Of a stretch of DNA of 64,000 bases, positions 35,901 through 47,178 are shown piece after piece. The stretch lies in contig OW388294.1 of NCBI GenBank assembly GCA_936450465.1, positions 67,011,575 through 67,075,574 on the forward strand, given 5' to 3'. The stretch is from Gibbula magus (taxonomy: Eukaryota > Mollusca > Gastropoda > Trochida > Trochidae). A program made the translations under genes and the position numbers. The notes under the pieces are model-generated. The model did no database searches and had not been told where the DNA came from. It worked only from the letters and a program-made list of their open reading frames with translations. Positions within the stretch are counted from its first letter, which is position 1; each line of letters begins with the position of its first letter.

Positions 35901-38407
35901 TTATCGAATGCATAAGACTTATAATTGTAATAATGTTTACAGAATAGGAAGACGATGGACTGCAATTCTGTTTTTCACTATTGCAAGTGTGTCTGCATTT
36001 GCGGTGTCTATTGTTTCAACATACAGTAAGTATACAATATTGTCAAACAAGTATTATCATGTCCTAAAGAAAATGTTTACTTGCGAAAAGTAAGTGCAGA
36101 AAATACCTCTCCTGTCGATGTGTACCTTACTGGGTAAACATAAAAAAGGAGAAATATACCACATTCTCAAACGTTAATGTTATATGTACCATGAACTAGG
36201 TCATAATGCTCATTATTCAAGATACATGCACCAATGCTGTCAAACGGGTTATACATCTCAGCACGATAATGATCTTGTTGCTTTAAACCGTATTTCCTCT
36301 TTCAAATATTCACCAAATGCATTTATTAGTTTAACAGACGATTAACCCATGACGTGATGAAATGTAACATTTATTCTGAATAAAACTTTAAAACATATTT
36401 ACTAATTGTAAAAACGTCAACTCAATCTTATGTTAACCAAACAAAACTGTAGGCTTTTCATAATCAACGACACAATGTTATAACTAACTTATTAAGTTTT
36501 AAACATTGCGGAACTTAAAACTAGTTAATTCACTTATTTTTATACAACTAATTTGAAACAATCTAAAACGTGATAACAAATGATTCTTGAATTTCACAAA
36601 GGATAAAGAGACTTAACATATTTCCACAGTGACACCAGAAAGCGGAAGTGGTCTAATTACTACTGTTCTGGCGCTGATCTGTAGGTTTGGTGTATTCTCA
36701 GCCTGGAACTGTTACACTGTCATTACAACTGAAAGTTATCCCACTCCAGTTAGGTAATTAATGATCATTTCTCAATATCCTAGTTATGGTATTGTTCAGT
36801 CGTCGAATGAGTTAGTTCATTTTACTGAGTTGATCGATAATATAACATTGATATATTTAAATATTATATAAAGTTATTCCTTGATTAACGAGGATTAACA
36901 CTAATTAACACTTGCAATATCGATGTAATGTAGAAACTACTTGTTCATGTATTTTTGCTTGAATAATTATTGCTCAGTATTATCATTAATTTAGTTGATT
37001 CCCATTGTCAGGAACCTTGGTTATGGGGCTGCAAATACAGCTGCTAGAGTTGGGTCGATCGTGTCTCCATATATATTTGCAGTGGTGAGTCGGAAAAAAA
37101 TGTATTTCTCATTTCCATTTAGCTTTACATGATCAACAATACACTGAATTATGGTATTAATTTGACAGTTTTTGCAACATCAATCTCAACATAGACGTAA
37201 TCGTTACGAACACTGTTATGCCTTATCAAATTAAAGGATATGCTGTTAACCATAGTACCTCAACACCATGCCTAGAATATTATCTAGTAATGAAAGTTGA
37301 CATGAAACTGCCAATAATATATAGTATTGTACAAACCAGCCCTGCACTAAAAGGAATGAACCTGAAGATAATGACCACTGACAAAACAGTCTGATTAAAA
37401 TCGACCTTGTTCCGAGGAAAACAATTTCCAAAATAATGCATCTACCGGGATACGAAAAGTTTATGTAGATTCCTCGCCACAAGGTCTGAGAACACCCCGT
37501 ATAGGCGTGTGTTCCGAACCAGTTTAGCGTTGACCTATCACATCATAATTTGTAAACGGTTGCCGTTTTGAAAGCAAGACGAAAGGATAGCTGTTTAGAG
37601 TTACCTGCCCCTAGCTTCTCGCACTGAAAGCTTTTGTTGGAGGTCTTGTGATTGGATAACTGAATTGCGTCAGAACATGGGAGTCTACGGGCTGTTATCA
37701 GTCGGTTTTGCGAGGAAACCTCCGATCAGACTGACTGACAACACTACGAATAACCTCAGTTACATTTAAAGACAGGTCGGATTGCTGTCAGTGAAATAAT
37801 GTTGTTACCCCTTCTGTAACAAAGCCGAAAGTAGAAATGTTGCAAGACTTGAAATAGCCAGTGATAGAAACCTGCTTGTGTTATGTCTTGCGTGATTGGT
37901 CAAATCTGAGATTGATGTTGACTTTAAGGGGCAATACTGGTTGTCATTGGTTGTCACATTGGTTGAGAACGGCACCCTCTGTCGAAGACATATCCAGTGT
38001 GAGTCCATATTATTTCCATTAAATGAAATAACTGTCCGTCTGTCAGTGTCTTCGCTTTCATTCATTTATGTGTATTCACGTCTGCTACACGCTTCTTAAA
38101 AATGCAAAATCGACCTGTCAACTATGCGTTATTTTAGCAATGGTACACATGTCACATGTTAACTTACAATTTACAACTTTCTTTCCAGGGAGGGGGTGGA
38201 CTTTTAATTCCATTCATCATAGTGGGATCTCTGATGGCTGTGTGCGGTCTCTCTTGTCTGTCCTTGACAGAAACAAAGGGGTGTCCTCTTCCCGATACTA
38301 CTTTGGCAACTGCGGAGCCAACGGTCGGATCCAAAGTAAATGGGGTTGAACATTTTAAGAGAGACATTGAACCCAATGCAGAGGCGGCTGTGAAGACGCG
38401 GTTATGA
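27308..38407 (+). CDS. SLC22-type organic ion transporter, gene A (9 coding exons)
   Basis: A complete major facilitator transporter of 519 residues. Exons are 27308-27571, 30394-30599, 32527-32742, 33772-34011, 34384-34518, 35943-36025, 36630-36753, 37012-37084 and 38189-38407. All introns are GT-AG, and the lengths sum to 1560 nt with phases that join. SLC22 landmarks are the N-terminal 'GGMGRFQ', the 'TVTDEWDLIC' junction before TM2, 'GQSSELIGRKK' (motif A, residues 118-128, with Glu for the usual Asp), 'PESLRWL', 'TESYPTPVRNLGYG' and the C-terminal 'TETKGCPLPDT'. N71 is a possible glycosylation site in a short TM1-TM2 loop. The family moves organic cations, anions or zwitterions across the plasma membrane; the substrate here is unknown. 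Gene B and two decayed copies lie downstream. A mariner sits antisense in intron 1. Confidence 0.9.
28659..29722 (-). pseudogene. Frameshifted mariner transposase
   Basis: The first part (29722 down to 29420) encodes the N-terminal helix-turn-helix (Mos1-type) region with 'EQRAVIKFL' and 'PRSGRP'. It stops right after 'SLEFQIS', where relatives continue with about seven more residues, so a small frameshifting deletion is likely. The second part (29423 down to 28659) continues in another frame at the 'HLGMSKV' region and holds the catalytic residues in 'GDETW', 'LHDNAPVHKS' and 'YSPDLAPSDYFLF'. Near the C-terminus a run of 40 cytosines on the + strand (28751-28790) replaces the normal sequence with polyglycine. 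The transposase is not expected to work. Confidence 0.9.
28751..28790. repeat. Homopolymer of 40 C inside the transposase
   Basis: Forty consecutive cytosines interrupt the transposase C-terminal region. Such tracts are rare in an AT-rich genome and prone to length error in sequencing and assembly. Confidence 0.95.
29887..29946. repeat. (TA)30 microsatellite at the mariner border
   Basis: Sixty bases of alternating TA start exactly at the target-site duplication of the mariner. It is probably slippage expansion of the TA-rich insertion site. Confidence 0.9.
30394..30599 (+). CDS. Transporter gene A, exon 2
   Basis: 206 nt between 'ttgcag' and a GT at 30600. It encodes residues 89-157 from 'WDLIC' through the motif A loop to 'TSWEMFAAFR'. 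The last two bases begin a split arginine codon. Confidence 0.9.
30718..31680. repeat. About 1 kb dispersed repeat, copy 2 (intron 2 of gene A)
   Basis: Same block order as 24890-26130. Here the terminal foldback is cleaner: a 29-30 bp arm starting 'cctactgtgtttgaaaat' at 30718 pairs with its complement ending 30832. The long frame at 31277-31753 lies in this repeat and is not supported by the other copy. Confidence 0.55.
32527..32742 (+). CDS. Transporter gene A, exon 3
   Basis: 216 nt. The first base completes the split arginine. The exon then encodes 'FCIGFLIGS', 'FPYYMEFVGQGWR' and on through 'MHVPFLVGF'. The donor is GTAAGA at 32743. Confidence 0.9.
32930..33720. repeat. Foldback repeat family, copy 3 (intron 3 of gene A)
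   Basis: It contains a TGACGTCA at 32950-32957, the 'ccaaaactgg' edge at 33066, and at 33685-33720 the 'atttgatatcagaagacac' arm seen at 15190 and 47145. The middle (33290-33420) matches the complement of 61430-61560. Confidence 0.5.
33772..34011 (+). CDS. Transporter gene A, exon 4
   Basis: 240 nt encoding the large cytoplasmic loop between TM6 and TM7. It starts 'FIPESLRWL' and includes 'EAEDVVDKMARINRT' and the 'DIYRTW' stretch. The donor is GTGTGT at 34012, weaker than the GTATGT of gene B. Confidence 0.88.
34384..34518 (+). CDS. Transporter gene A, exon 5
   Basis: 135 nt after 'tttcag'. It encodes 'MCMSFVFYGIAFGVG' to 'IVYFLNN', corresponding to TM7-TM8. A GTATGT donor lies at 34519. 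Confidence 0.9.
35510..35847. mobile_element. TTAA-type MITE, family 1, in intron 5 of gene A
   Basis: The interior ('ttttttcgctgaaataagtc', 'ccactacggataactgg') and the right end ('cacgtgctactgccact' plus TTAA at 35844-35847) match 3790-4140. The left inverted repeat has decayed, so this is an older copy. Confidence 0.7.
35943..36025 (+). CDS. Transporter gene A, exon 6
   Basis: 83 nt encoding 'IGRRWTAILFF', the repeated GRR motif of the C-terminal half, and on to 'VSIVSTY'. It ends in phase 1 before GTAAGT. Confidence 0.88.
36630..36753 (+). CDS. Transporter gene A, exon 7
   Basis: 124 nt after 'ttccacag'. It encodes 'TPESGSGLITTVLAL' and the signature 'TVITTESYPTPV' close to TM11. It ends within a split arginine codon. 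Confidence 0.9.
37012..37084 (+). CDS. Transporter gene A, exon 8
   Basis: 73 nt after 'cattgtcag'. It encodes 'NLGYGAANTAARVGSIVSPY' followed by IFAV, the TM11 segment of SLC22 proteins. It ends in phase 0 before GTGAGT. Confidence 0.9.
37246..38060. repeat. Probable dispersed repeat in intron 8 of gene A
   Basis: A 20-base string 'cagtctgattaaaatcgacc' (37388) nearly recurs at 50080, followed in both by 'ttccg(a/t)gga' and 'atttccaaaata(a/g)tgcatct'-like text. The segment is less AT-rich than its surroundings. No coding evidence. The full extent is uncertain. Confidence 0.35.
38189..38407 (+). CDS. Transporter gene A, exon 9 and stop
   Basis: 219 nt after 'ctttccag'. It encodes TM12 and the cytoplasmic tail with 'LSLTETKGCPLPDT', the family's C-terminal signature, then a hydrophilic tail ending 'AAVKTRL' and TGA at 38405-38407. 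Confidence 0.9.
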   Translation, partial: GGGGLLIPFIIVGSLMAVCGLSCLSLTETKGCPLPDTTLATAEPTVGSKVNGVEHFKRDIEPNAEAAVKTRL

Positions 38408-38689
38408 AAAGCGTTGTTCAGTGACATAGTGCTACATACATGAACATAAGACAGGGATGTGTTTGGGGCATTGATCATTTTACAAATATAAATTAAAAAG
38501 ACAATGAATTTGGTGTCAAATTTACGTCAAATGTGTACTTCGCAACCAATACTGAATTGATCAAATGTTATCAATATACCCCTCTAATTACACTTATATA
38601 TTATATTTCAATGTCGCTTGCAAGGTTCTGTAAGATGTTATATATATACATGTTATAAAATTATATGACCTGACTTGAAAAGCCATGTT

Positions 38690-38695
38690 AATAAA
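38690..38695 (+). other. Poly(A) signal of transporter gene A
   Basis: AATAAA lies 283 bp after the stop; a second AATAAA is at 38752-38757. Distance and position suit a 3' end for gene A. Confidence 0.6.
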
Positions 38696-38826
38696 CCATG
38701 TATACCATATGTGTGGAGTTATTTTCTATCTGTACTTTTATCACCTTTATTAATAAACACATTTATTGCTCCAACATAATGCATTCACGTTACTCCTTCT
38801 GAAGAAATAATTAAATTATATTTTTT

Positions 38827-39482
38827 ATTAGCTCACCAGGCCTGAAAGGCCCGATGGGCTTATGGCATGGCATGGTGTCCGGCGTCCGTCCATCCGTCCG
38901 TCCGTCCATCCGTCCGTCTGTCCGTCCATCCGTAAACTTTTTGCTTTTTCGACTTCTTCTCCAGAACCAATGACTCCACAGAGCTGAAATTTTATGTGCA
39001 GACTCCTTGGCCAATGGGGATTCTAAATTGTAGATCTCGTGACCCCATGACCCCAAATGGGGTCACAGGGGTCACATCCTTAGAAACCTATTTTCATCTT
39101 CTTCTCCAGTTCCAAAAGTTCTAGAGAGCTGAAAAGTTGTGTGCAGACTCCTTGGGTAATGGGGATTCTAAATTGTAGATTTCGTGACCCCATGACCCCA
39201 AATGGGGTCACAGGGGTCCCATCCTTAAAAACCTATTTTCATCTTCTTCTCCAGTTCCAAAAGGTCTAGAGAGCTGAAAAGTTGTGTGCAGACTCCTTGG
39301 CCAATGGTGATTCTAAATTGTAGATTATGTGACCCCGTGACCGCAAATGGGGTCACTGTGGTCATGATCTAAGAACCTATCTTTTGCTTGTAAACAATAA
39401 CTTAAATAACTTAAATATTCAACTTACGATAGTAAATCAATGAAATCCTGATGAGCTACAGAGCCCATGGCTCTATTTTTTT
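38827..39482. repeat. AGCTCA-type element with 145 bp tandem units, copy 1
   Basis: It begins 'ttagctcaccaggcctgaaa', carries a (CCGT/CCAT)n microsatellite (38883-38932), then about three 145 bp tandem units. Each unit has 'gagctgaaa' (38981, 39126, 39271), 'gcagactccttgg' and 'tgaccccaaatggggtcac'. It ends 'gatgagctacagagcccatgg'. A second copy is at 50361-50971. Similar AGCTCA...CGTCCGTC repeats are widespread in molluscs (from memory). Confidence 0.75.
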
Positions 39483-41071
39483 ATGATTATTTTTAATAAT
39501 TAAAACAATATTTTTGGCGATACAATATGAACACATTCGGGTAGTACCGACGGGTACACATGAATATATAGCATTTCATTCAGTCTTCTGGACTGATACC
39601 AGGTAACATTATCCCAGGATTGCCGAGGTTATGCTCCTGTTTTAATTGAACACATTTGATATCATTTGACATGACGGATTAAATCACCCAAAGTCATTTT
39701 TGTTAGTAATTTTCTGAATAAACATTAACACTGAACTCCTTACTGTGAAGAACATAGCACAGAAGTGTGATCTCATCAATGTTGTGGTCATAAGTAGGAG
39801 AGTAATAAACAGAATACTAAACTCGTGAATGATTCGGTATTAAACTCGCTTTCGCTCGTTTTATACAAAATCATTAACTCGTTTAATAAAAATGGTATTA
39901 AATAGAAGGTCGTTTTGTATCCTCTATAAATGGAAGGGGCTTGATTCATTTCATTCAGTTGAGGCTGTTAGAACATTGTCATGTCATAAACCGTGAAAGC
40001 ATAATGATGACATGTAGATGCTGCCAGGGCAGTGTACGCTGTTTACAGTCTTACAAATAATCATGATAATAAAAGCGATATCCACGTATTTTATGGCAAA
40101 CCCGTATGATGCCATGTAGTGATGGTACCAGGGCATTTGTAAAATGTACATGTATAGTGACTCAGTGGTAATCACTTGATCACAAAAACGATATCCACTT
40201 TTGCCTATATGCTTATTCGATACAACGCTTCAATTGTCCGTTTTAGCTTTTTAATTTAATTCAATTACCAAATCAACACACACATTCATAAGAAAAAATG
40301 ATAGAAGTAGCGGCCATGACAGAAAATAGTTTTTTAAGTGTGCCCTGGAGTTTAAGTTACATTAATAGTCAAAACATGTATATATGGTGAGTAAGTTATC
40401 ACAGTCATTAGCGGCGACAAGCATATATACAATGTAGGAGTAATTACAAACTTAATACACACGGTTAGTAAAACAATGATTAAAAGAGAAGTAGCTTCTT
40501 TGAACGTTTTACATTCATTATGTATTCATTACTGTATCTCAGTATCAGTAGCATAAAGGGTGTGAAATAACAGAGCATGTCAATCTCAATACGGATTCTG
40601 CAGCTGTTATATCCATGATAACCTTTAGATAAAGTGGGTCAACATTTGCAAATTTTTTTAGGTTTATTTGTAATTTTATTCACCTAGCATCCTCGTCACG
40701 TAAAGGTGTAAGTACATATTCGACCCTAAGCAAACGCCCTGTATCATCGCCCTGTTCCATTTTCTGTATATTTACAGCTTCGATAAACTAACGTCCATGT
40801 CTTTTTAAGGAAGCATGACTGGTTTAGTGTCCGTTTTTTCATGATGCGGTAGACCTTAAACAGGTCATCTTGACCAAGCTGTCTAGGCATATAATCTTTG
40901 TAGAGGGCAGGTTTTAAAGTATTGGTTTTGTGGTTTATAATGAAATGAACAATAAAGCACAATGATACATTGGAAATTTTTTTCTGTTAAGATAAAAACG
41001 GTCATAATGAGAAATAAACTTGAGTACAACGTCTACCTCGTCGTATATATAAATGCATAAAGCACAGTACC

Positions 41072-41124
<53 letters not shown>

Positions 41125-41159
41125 CAGTTGTAATAATAATAATATTAGAAGTTGTAGTG

Positions 41160-41214
<55 letters not shown>

Positions 41215-41218
41215 AAGA
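41072..41218. repeat. (AGT)n microsatellite
   Basis: Two long AGT runs (41072-41123 and about 41158-41214) are separated by a short impure stretch. Confidence 0.9.
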
Positions 41219-41383
41219 AGAGGTAATGAATATCCAGTAATATTGCTCTGCAGTTAAATTCCATTATACCGAGATAATGATGAGAAATGGAGCTCAGTTA
41301 AGACGCGATTTTGTTAGTAATCACTGTCACAATAGGGTATTAAGTTTATTTCATTCATTCATGTTGTTCAATCCAAATCAACC

Positions 41384-41870
41384 TTAAAGGCGCTGTAGTA
41401 CGATTTTTTTACTTTAAGTAATATAATATATCTACTTACTAAATGTTTATAAGTATTTCCAATTTCTACATAATTCTCCGGATTTAATAAAAGAAAGAGT
41501 CGTAAAACGAATGTACATGGTTCGGTTAAGCAATCATCAAAATGAAGGCTCGAAAGTAGTCCACGTGATCTGACCGATGTAGCGGTACCTTAACACTGAG
41601 AGTAGAGTTTTAAATATGGTGCAGTGATGGAATGGTCGACCATCTTGCTGTCTGAATTCTTAAATTCTCATGAGACCTACAAATCAACCTGAAGAGTTCC
41701 ACTTTCACATTGCACATTTTCTTCGAATACGGATAACTGTTTTCTATGGATATGGCTGATTTGGTCGTGTTTTGAGATGTTTTATCAATTAACGCACCAA
41801 TAAATTGTATGATAAAAAGCAAATTAGAGAAAACATAAAATGTAAACAAAACGTGCTGCAGCGCCTTTAA
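41384..41870. mobile_element. TTAA-flanked MITE, longer variant of family 1
   Basis: A 487 bp element with inverted ends AGGCGCTGTAGTACG and CGTGCTGCAGCGCCT and TTAA at both borders (41384-41387 and 41867-41870). The ends match 12180-12540 but the interior is different and longer. The frame at 41610-41951 is incidental. Confidence 0.75.
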
Positions 41871-42228
41871 TTTGGCACTAAAACATGCTGTAATTGTCTC
41901 AATACACTTACTCAGATCGCAAGCAGATTTATTACACACAAACTTGGTCAAACTGTGTTAATTTGCTCAAATGTTTTTGGAATAGCTGATCCATGACTGT
42001 GCATAAATGATAACCTATCATACAGTCTAGCTCCAAATTAAAGTCTCAACTGAAAACACAGGAAAAGAAATAAAATATCAGGGATGTAAGTACATTACAG
42101 TAAATATGTAAAACAATAAGAGACACTTTTCAATCCACCGGTGGAGTCCTACTGAGCCAATGAAATCTAACATTGAAAATAGAAAATAAAAAAATTGGTA
42201 ATTAATACTACTCCATTTTTTTCCTCAG

Positions 42229-44221
42229 TTTTATTCCTGAAAGTCTTCGCTAGTTGGCAGTACACGGGCATCTGAAGGATGCCGAGGAAGTTGTTGGCAA
42301 GATGGCGCGGATTAACAGAACAGAGAAACCTGCCAACACAGCAAACGTTCTGAAGACCATCTATGAAGAAGAACAAAGGATGCGCGAATCTGGTCAGAAA
42401 TACACGACCTGGAGTTTGCATCTGGAAGACTCTTCTTATCCAGTTTGTTTGGTAAGTTTGGACTGGTAATTACTTACTTAGTTACTTACTTGGGTGTATA
42501 GCAGTAGGATAACGTTATAAACTCGTGACTACGACATTAAAATGATACATTCCCATGGTGTAGCCCTACAGAAGACTTCATGCCGTGCAAACTATGAAAA
42601 ATGTCATCAGTTAAATGACATTTTAAAATGATTTAAACATGGTTGAAGGCAGGTATTGTTGCAATCGAGGAATAGATGTACATATATTTTAAATAAGATT
42701 TTGTGACGTATTTGTCTTCATTCGGCAGATATATGTGGATATCTGGAATTTACAATATTGCTTCCTCCCTTTTCTTTCGCAGTCTTGTGTTTGAAGATTA
42801 CAGAATATGTGTTTAACCGTAGTTCTATTACTAATAATATAATTATATAACTTATATATATATTCATAAAAATATATGTCATTAGGAAACATGACGTATG
42901 ACAATGTCTTTGACAAAAATCGGTTTTAATAGTGACATTTGTGAAATGAATTTAAGGGTACAAATGAACACCCACCAATAATACTAAAGCGTAAAAGTTA
43001 ATCAAATGGTCGTCACTGAACACGAGAAGGCTGTAAAAAATAATTCCCGTATTCTCAGATATCGTCAATTTCAAATATTTCTTGTTTCAGGATGTGTTTG
43101 TCCTTTGTCATCTATGGGATATCATTTGGTGTTGGAAAGCTGCATGGTAATCTTTACCTCAACATATTCCTGGTCGGTATTATTGGCATACCTGGTGTGA
43201 CTATCGTCTACTTCCTCAACAACAGGTAAATACACACCCGGGCAAAAGAAACGCATACCAGCTATCCAATCAGAGTTCGTAAAAACGCGTTCGTAAGAAC
43301 ATGTTTGCAATATCATTAATTTATGAAGATTACCGTTCCTGCACAACATTACGAAGTTTCAGAAGATGTAACAAAATAATAGCGTGTTTAAGATGACACA
43401 AGAGTAACTGATGACTTCAGTTAATCAAGAAATGGCATTTGAAACAGATTTACAAGCTACCAATAGCGACAATACAGTCAGGAACTTGCACTGGAGTATA
43501 AATTCAGACCCGTTTTCTGGCGATTAATATATTCCCGGGTAAGCTGTGTTATGATAGGACAATATTTCTGAGTTCTCACAAAATTCTCTGGCTGTAAAAA
43601 TTATCTTTCCAATCAAACATTATATTAACATGGTGATGAAAGTTATTTGATATTATTTGTATCCTATAACAAAATTCCCGAATATTTATTGCCTGGAAAG
43701 AAATATGGTCGCATGGTACGGGTAAATGAATTCTAGTTTCCTTGTTTCGTATTGAAAATACTTGTGAACAGATGTAAATTGGAATACCTGAGTTGAGTAA
43801 ACGTTTTCGGGAGAACATGACTCACTGTTGAAGCCTAAACCGTTTGGAATAGTGTTATTCAACTTTTATTTTTGTTCGAAGTTGAACTATATCCAAATCA
43901 TCCATGATTTTAACCAAAGTGTTTAATCATAATGTTGTAACGTTTAAATCTTTAAAGCATACTTAACAGGCTTTGAGAGTCAATAACAATACAATTTAAT
44001 TTTTAAGTGGTATCTTTGTTATGATCATATATTTCTCGACTTTGAAATGCATATGTACTCTTCTTAAAAGCATCACTGTATTATTGTAATCCTCTTTTTC
44101 GTTTTAGCGTTTCTGGTTTTTTAAAAACTTTGATAATTTATTTGGACAGAATAGGTAGGACACTATATACTAGGTATTGGAAGTCTATCTACCTCTGCTG
44201 TGTCGATTGCTTCGGAATTCA
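42229..44221 (+). pseudogene. SLC22-type transporter pseudogene (exons 4-6 only)
   Basis: Three pieces correspond to gene A exons 4, 5 and 6. The exon 4 piece (42229-42451) still has its acceptor and a GTAAGT donor, but the tryptophan of PESLRWL is now TAG (42251-42253) and it is 17 nt short, a frameshift. The exon 5 piece (43091-43225) is intact at 135 nt with 'MCLSFVIYGISFGVG'. The exon 6 piece (44150-44221) is 72 nt instead of 83. No exons 1-3 or 7-9 were found nearby. The sequence is closer to gene B than to gene A, so it looks like a dead middle member of the tandem array. Confidence 0.88.
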
Positions 44222-47089
44222 GTAAGTATCAACATTCTGTTCGAGGTGTTTTAAAATCATTCGAAAACATTTAAAAACTTGTGTAATATAACTTACTTAT
44301 ACCCTTTATATATTTTTTTGAAAATTCTGATTGGTCAATAGCCAATGCATAGGAAACTGCGTTGACTGATTTGCCTGGTATACCAACCGTACATCCCGTC
44401 ATGACAGTGACCCTGACCTATTTGGTTGGAAATGAGTGCAAAAAGTATAAATAACAGATCTTAATGATGTTCGCTCCTCAAATTTATAGTATTAAACTTT
44501 TTTTCTAACTTATATTTTTTAAAAGATCAAAGTAAATGATTTGAAAATCAGCATTAAAAAATAGGGGGTAGTGTGGTTCTTTTTCGAGATATGAGGCCTG
44601 TAAGATAGTTGGGTGAGGTACAATTTTAACATGGGAGTCTTTTGGAAAATGAGAAAAAAACTGCTAAAAACTTTAAAATACTACATTTCTAGTATTAAAC
44701 TTGTTTTCCTTTTTTGATATGTCACAAAGTTCATGTTACCCTACCGAAATCGATGAAAAAATATATATGGTAGTGTGGTTTTTTTTTAAGCTGTGACACA
44801 AAATGTACCTGAAAACCCCCCCTTTTTAGTCAAATTTAGGCCATTTATGCTGTTTAAGCTTAAGTTTAAGCTGTTCTAAAGTCACATTTTCTTGATTCAT
44901 TTGTTTTTTAAAAGTATGTCGATGATGTAGAATATCATGAAGTAAATAAAGATGAGAAAAAATCTTTACTTAATCATATTTCATTTTTGAAGCTCAACAG
45001 GAAGGAGCAGACATCGATATCCTTAAGGGTTATAATTTCGTTACATGGTCTTTTGACAGGGTGTACGAGACAGTAAGACCAATGTATATACCGTAGTTCT
45101 TTCATGATAATACTGTACACAGTCCTTATAGCCAGTCAAAACATTGTGTAACTAATTATATATACAACAAGATAATACTTTATCGCCCAAACGGAAATTT
45201 GTATACATCAAGATTTAAGAACATAAGAAAACAATACTCGAGATAATTTAGTTCATACTGATTAAGCACCACCCTCTTTAAAGCATTGTGACGCAGTTGT
45301 CCTGGTAATTCATAAAATAACATATACACATTAAAAGCAATGTTATTTATTTTTCTAATTCTTGATATTATGAAACTACAAATATTGATTTAATGTGATG
45401 GTACTTATTTAGTTTTGGTATTTATATATTAGATCAACACCATAAGAGTTTGGTCTAATTAATATGCTTATTTTAGATTTACAATATAAATATATAGGTC
45501 ACAAATACATATTTTACATATTCTAAGTCTTAGTTTTTTTTTAAAAATATGGTTGAATTAATGTTAGTTATTTGATGAACATTGTCTTGTTTGTTTGTTT
45601 GTTTAAAGGTAAAGGTTGAAGTAGTTTTCATCGAAGCATCTAACAAACTTTCCTGGATATCAAATCTGGCATTTAGCATTTAATCGAATTTCTGCATGAT
45701 AATGACACCGGCACTGTAGAGATTACTTACCATTTACTTTTACATGGAAAACAGGTTTCACCGGTGTTTTATATACCTGATGTGCGGACGTCAGTGAAAA
45801 CACCCTCCTACCCTACATATTGTTTTCAACTAGAGACTGATTGAGTGAGTTATTGTTTAACACCACTTGCGCAATATTGCAGCAATTGGCGGCGATCTAA
45901 AGACTGAAGTGTGTTTATTTCAATATTTCAATGAGGACGCATGAACGAAAAATATAATAAACATAAAAATATTTCAATGATTTCGATATTATGTTTGCCT
46001 TCATCTTCCCCGGGCAAGGTGAAAATGTATCGAGATCTCTCCATTTTTTTACCTTGCCTTCAACCTAGGCAGAAGTGGTGAAATGAATCAGCGACACCTA
46101 TTGTGATCACGAGATACGTCCCTTACCATCTGCTAACATACAGCCAATGAAATCGCCATTTACATTCGGAACCAATTCAAAATAAGCGACGATCGACACA
46201 GTCACAGAGGCAATACAACTGTCTTCTGATTGGCTTATCCGATTAGCCTGCAGTATGTTAACATCTTAGCACTGAAAATGCGAGGGTTGAGGTCAAGGGC
46301 GGAAGGAAAGATATGGAAATCTTTTCGTTACGCCTGTGACGTTGTGAAGATGGTTTGCCTTCTGTAACATAATTGTGACAGAAAGTCCACTCGCAGTCCA
46401 GTGCGGCACTAACAGATAAGAGCGGAGCCGAACTCAACACCACCAAGGGGCAGGTGAAGGAAGCGTAGCAAGCGCGCCTCTTGCGCTCCAAGTGAGACCA
46501 TCCAAGAAAAGTGGTGTACCCACGTGCAGCACACGTGACCCAATTCAGCAGCACTCCAAAACTGGAAAGGTAGTGGACGTGTTGTTTTATCTGTGTAATA
46601 TGGTCGAGTGATCAATTGAGAGGCTAATAAGAGCTATGGTGAATCGGATGCATCAATATTTCCTGTCTATATTACATAATATCACTATCAATATAACAAT
46701 TGAGACATTGCTTTTAAGTCGGTATATTGAAATTGGTATTTTGTGATTTGCCATTATGCCATTTCTTTGATTAAGCACTGATTGAATATTGAACAATTAC
46801 CCTTGTCGCATCAAAACAAGTCAAATCTTGTTGTGCAGAAACGCTACACATGCATATGTTATAATATTACTTACTTGTACTTCATTGTTGTTTTTACAAA
46901 ATTCGACAAGATATCTGAGAGGCACAATATATTCGCGAACTGGTCTCAACTTGTTTGTATCTTATTCCTGCGGTGTCGTGTAATGCGTGAAGTTTTCTTG
47001 TGTCACGATAAAGGCAATTCAGGCAATTGACAACATCCGTGAGTATTCACCTGTTGTTGAGGAAGTATACAATAATCGAACCAGGTATA
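44222..47089. other. Intergenic region with unrecognised repeats
   Basis: No supported gene. At 45841-45900 the text 'gagtgagttattgtttaaca' followed by 'caatattgcagcaattggcgg' resembles, from memory, a very common molluscan repeat. The 46258-46560 stretch is unusually GC-rich with open frames on the - strand but no recognisable family. 46915-47035 duplicates 48303-48465. Confidence 0.4.
46915..47035. repeat. Segment duplicated at 48303-48465
   Basis: Both carry 'gcacaatatattcg(c/t)gaac', 'ttgtttgtatcttattcctg' and 'ggcaattgacaacatcc'. The 48303 copy has extra bases near its end. It lies beside the Harbinger relic, so it may be a terminal or internal piece of that element. Confidence 0.6.
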
Positions 47090-47093
47090 TAGA

Positions 47094-47178
47094 GAATCTC
47101 ACCCAAGTGTCTTCTGATATCAAATATATCAACACGAGTTGATAAATTTGATATCAGAAGACACTAGGGTGAGATTCT
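47094..47178. repeat. Near-perfect hairpin, foldback family end
   Basis: Arms of about 39 bp (47094-47132 and 47138-47178), each reading 'gaatctcacc...gtgtcttctgatatc', are separated by about 5 bases. Such a palindrome could form a cruciform. It is the left end of the repeat copy that runs to 47478. Confidence 0.8.

Larger units (their letters stand above)
39483..42228. other. Intergenic region after transporter gene A
   Basis: No gene is seen. It contains the (AGT)n microsatellite 41072-41218, the TTAA MITE 41384-41870, and at 40080-40200 phrases ('gatgccatgtagtgatggta', 'agggcatt') shared with 47350-47390. The rest is AT-rich unique sequence. Confidence 0.5.
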
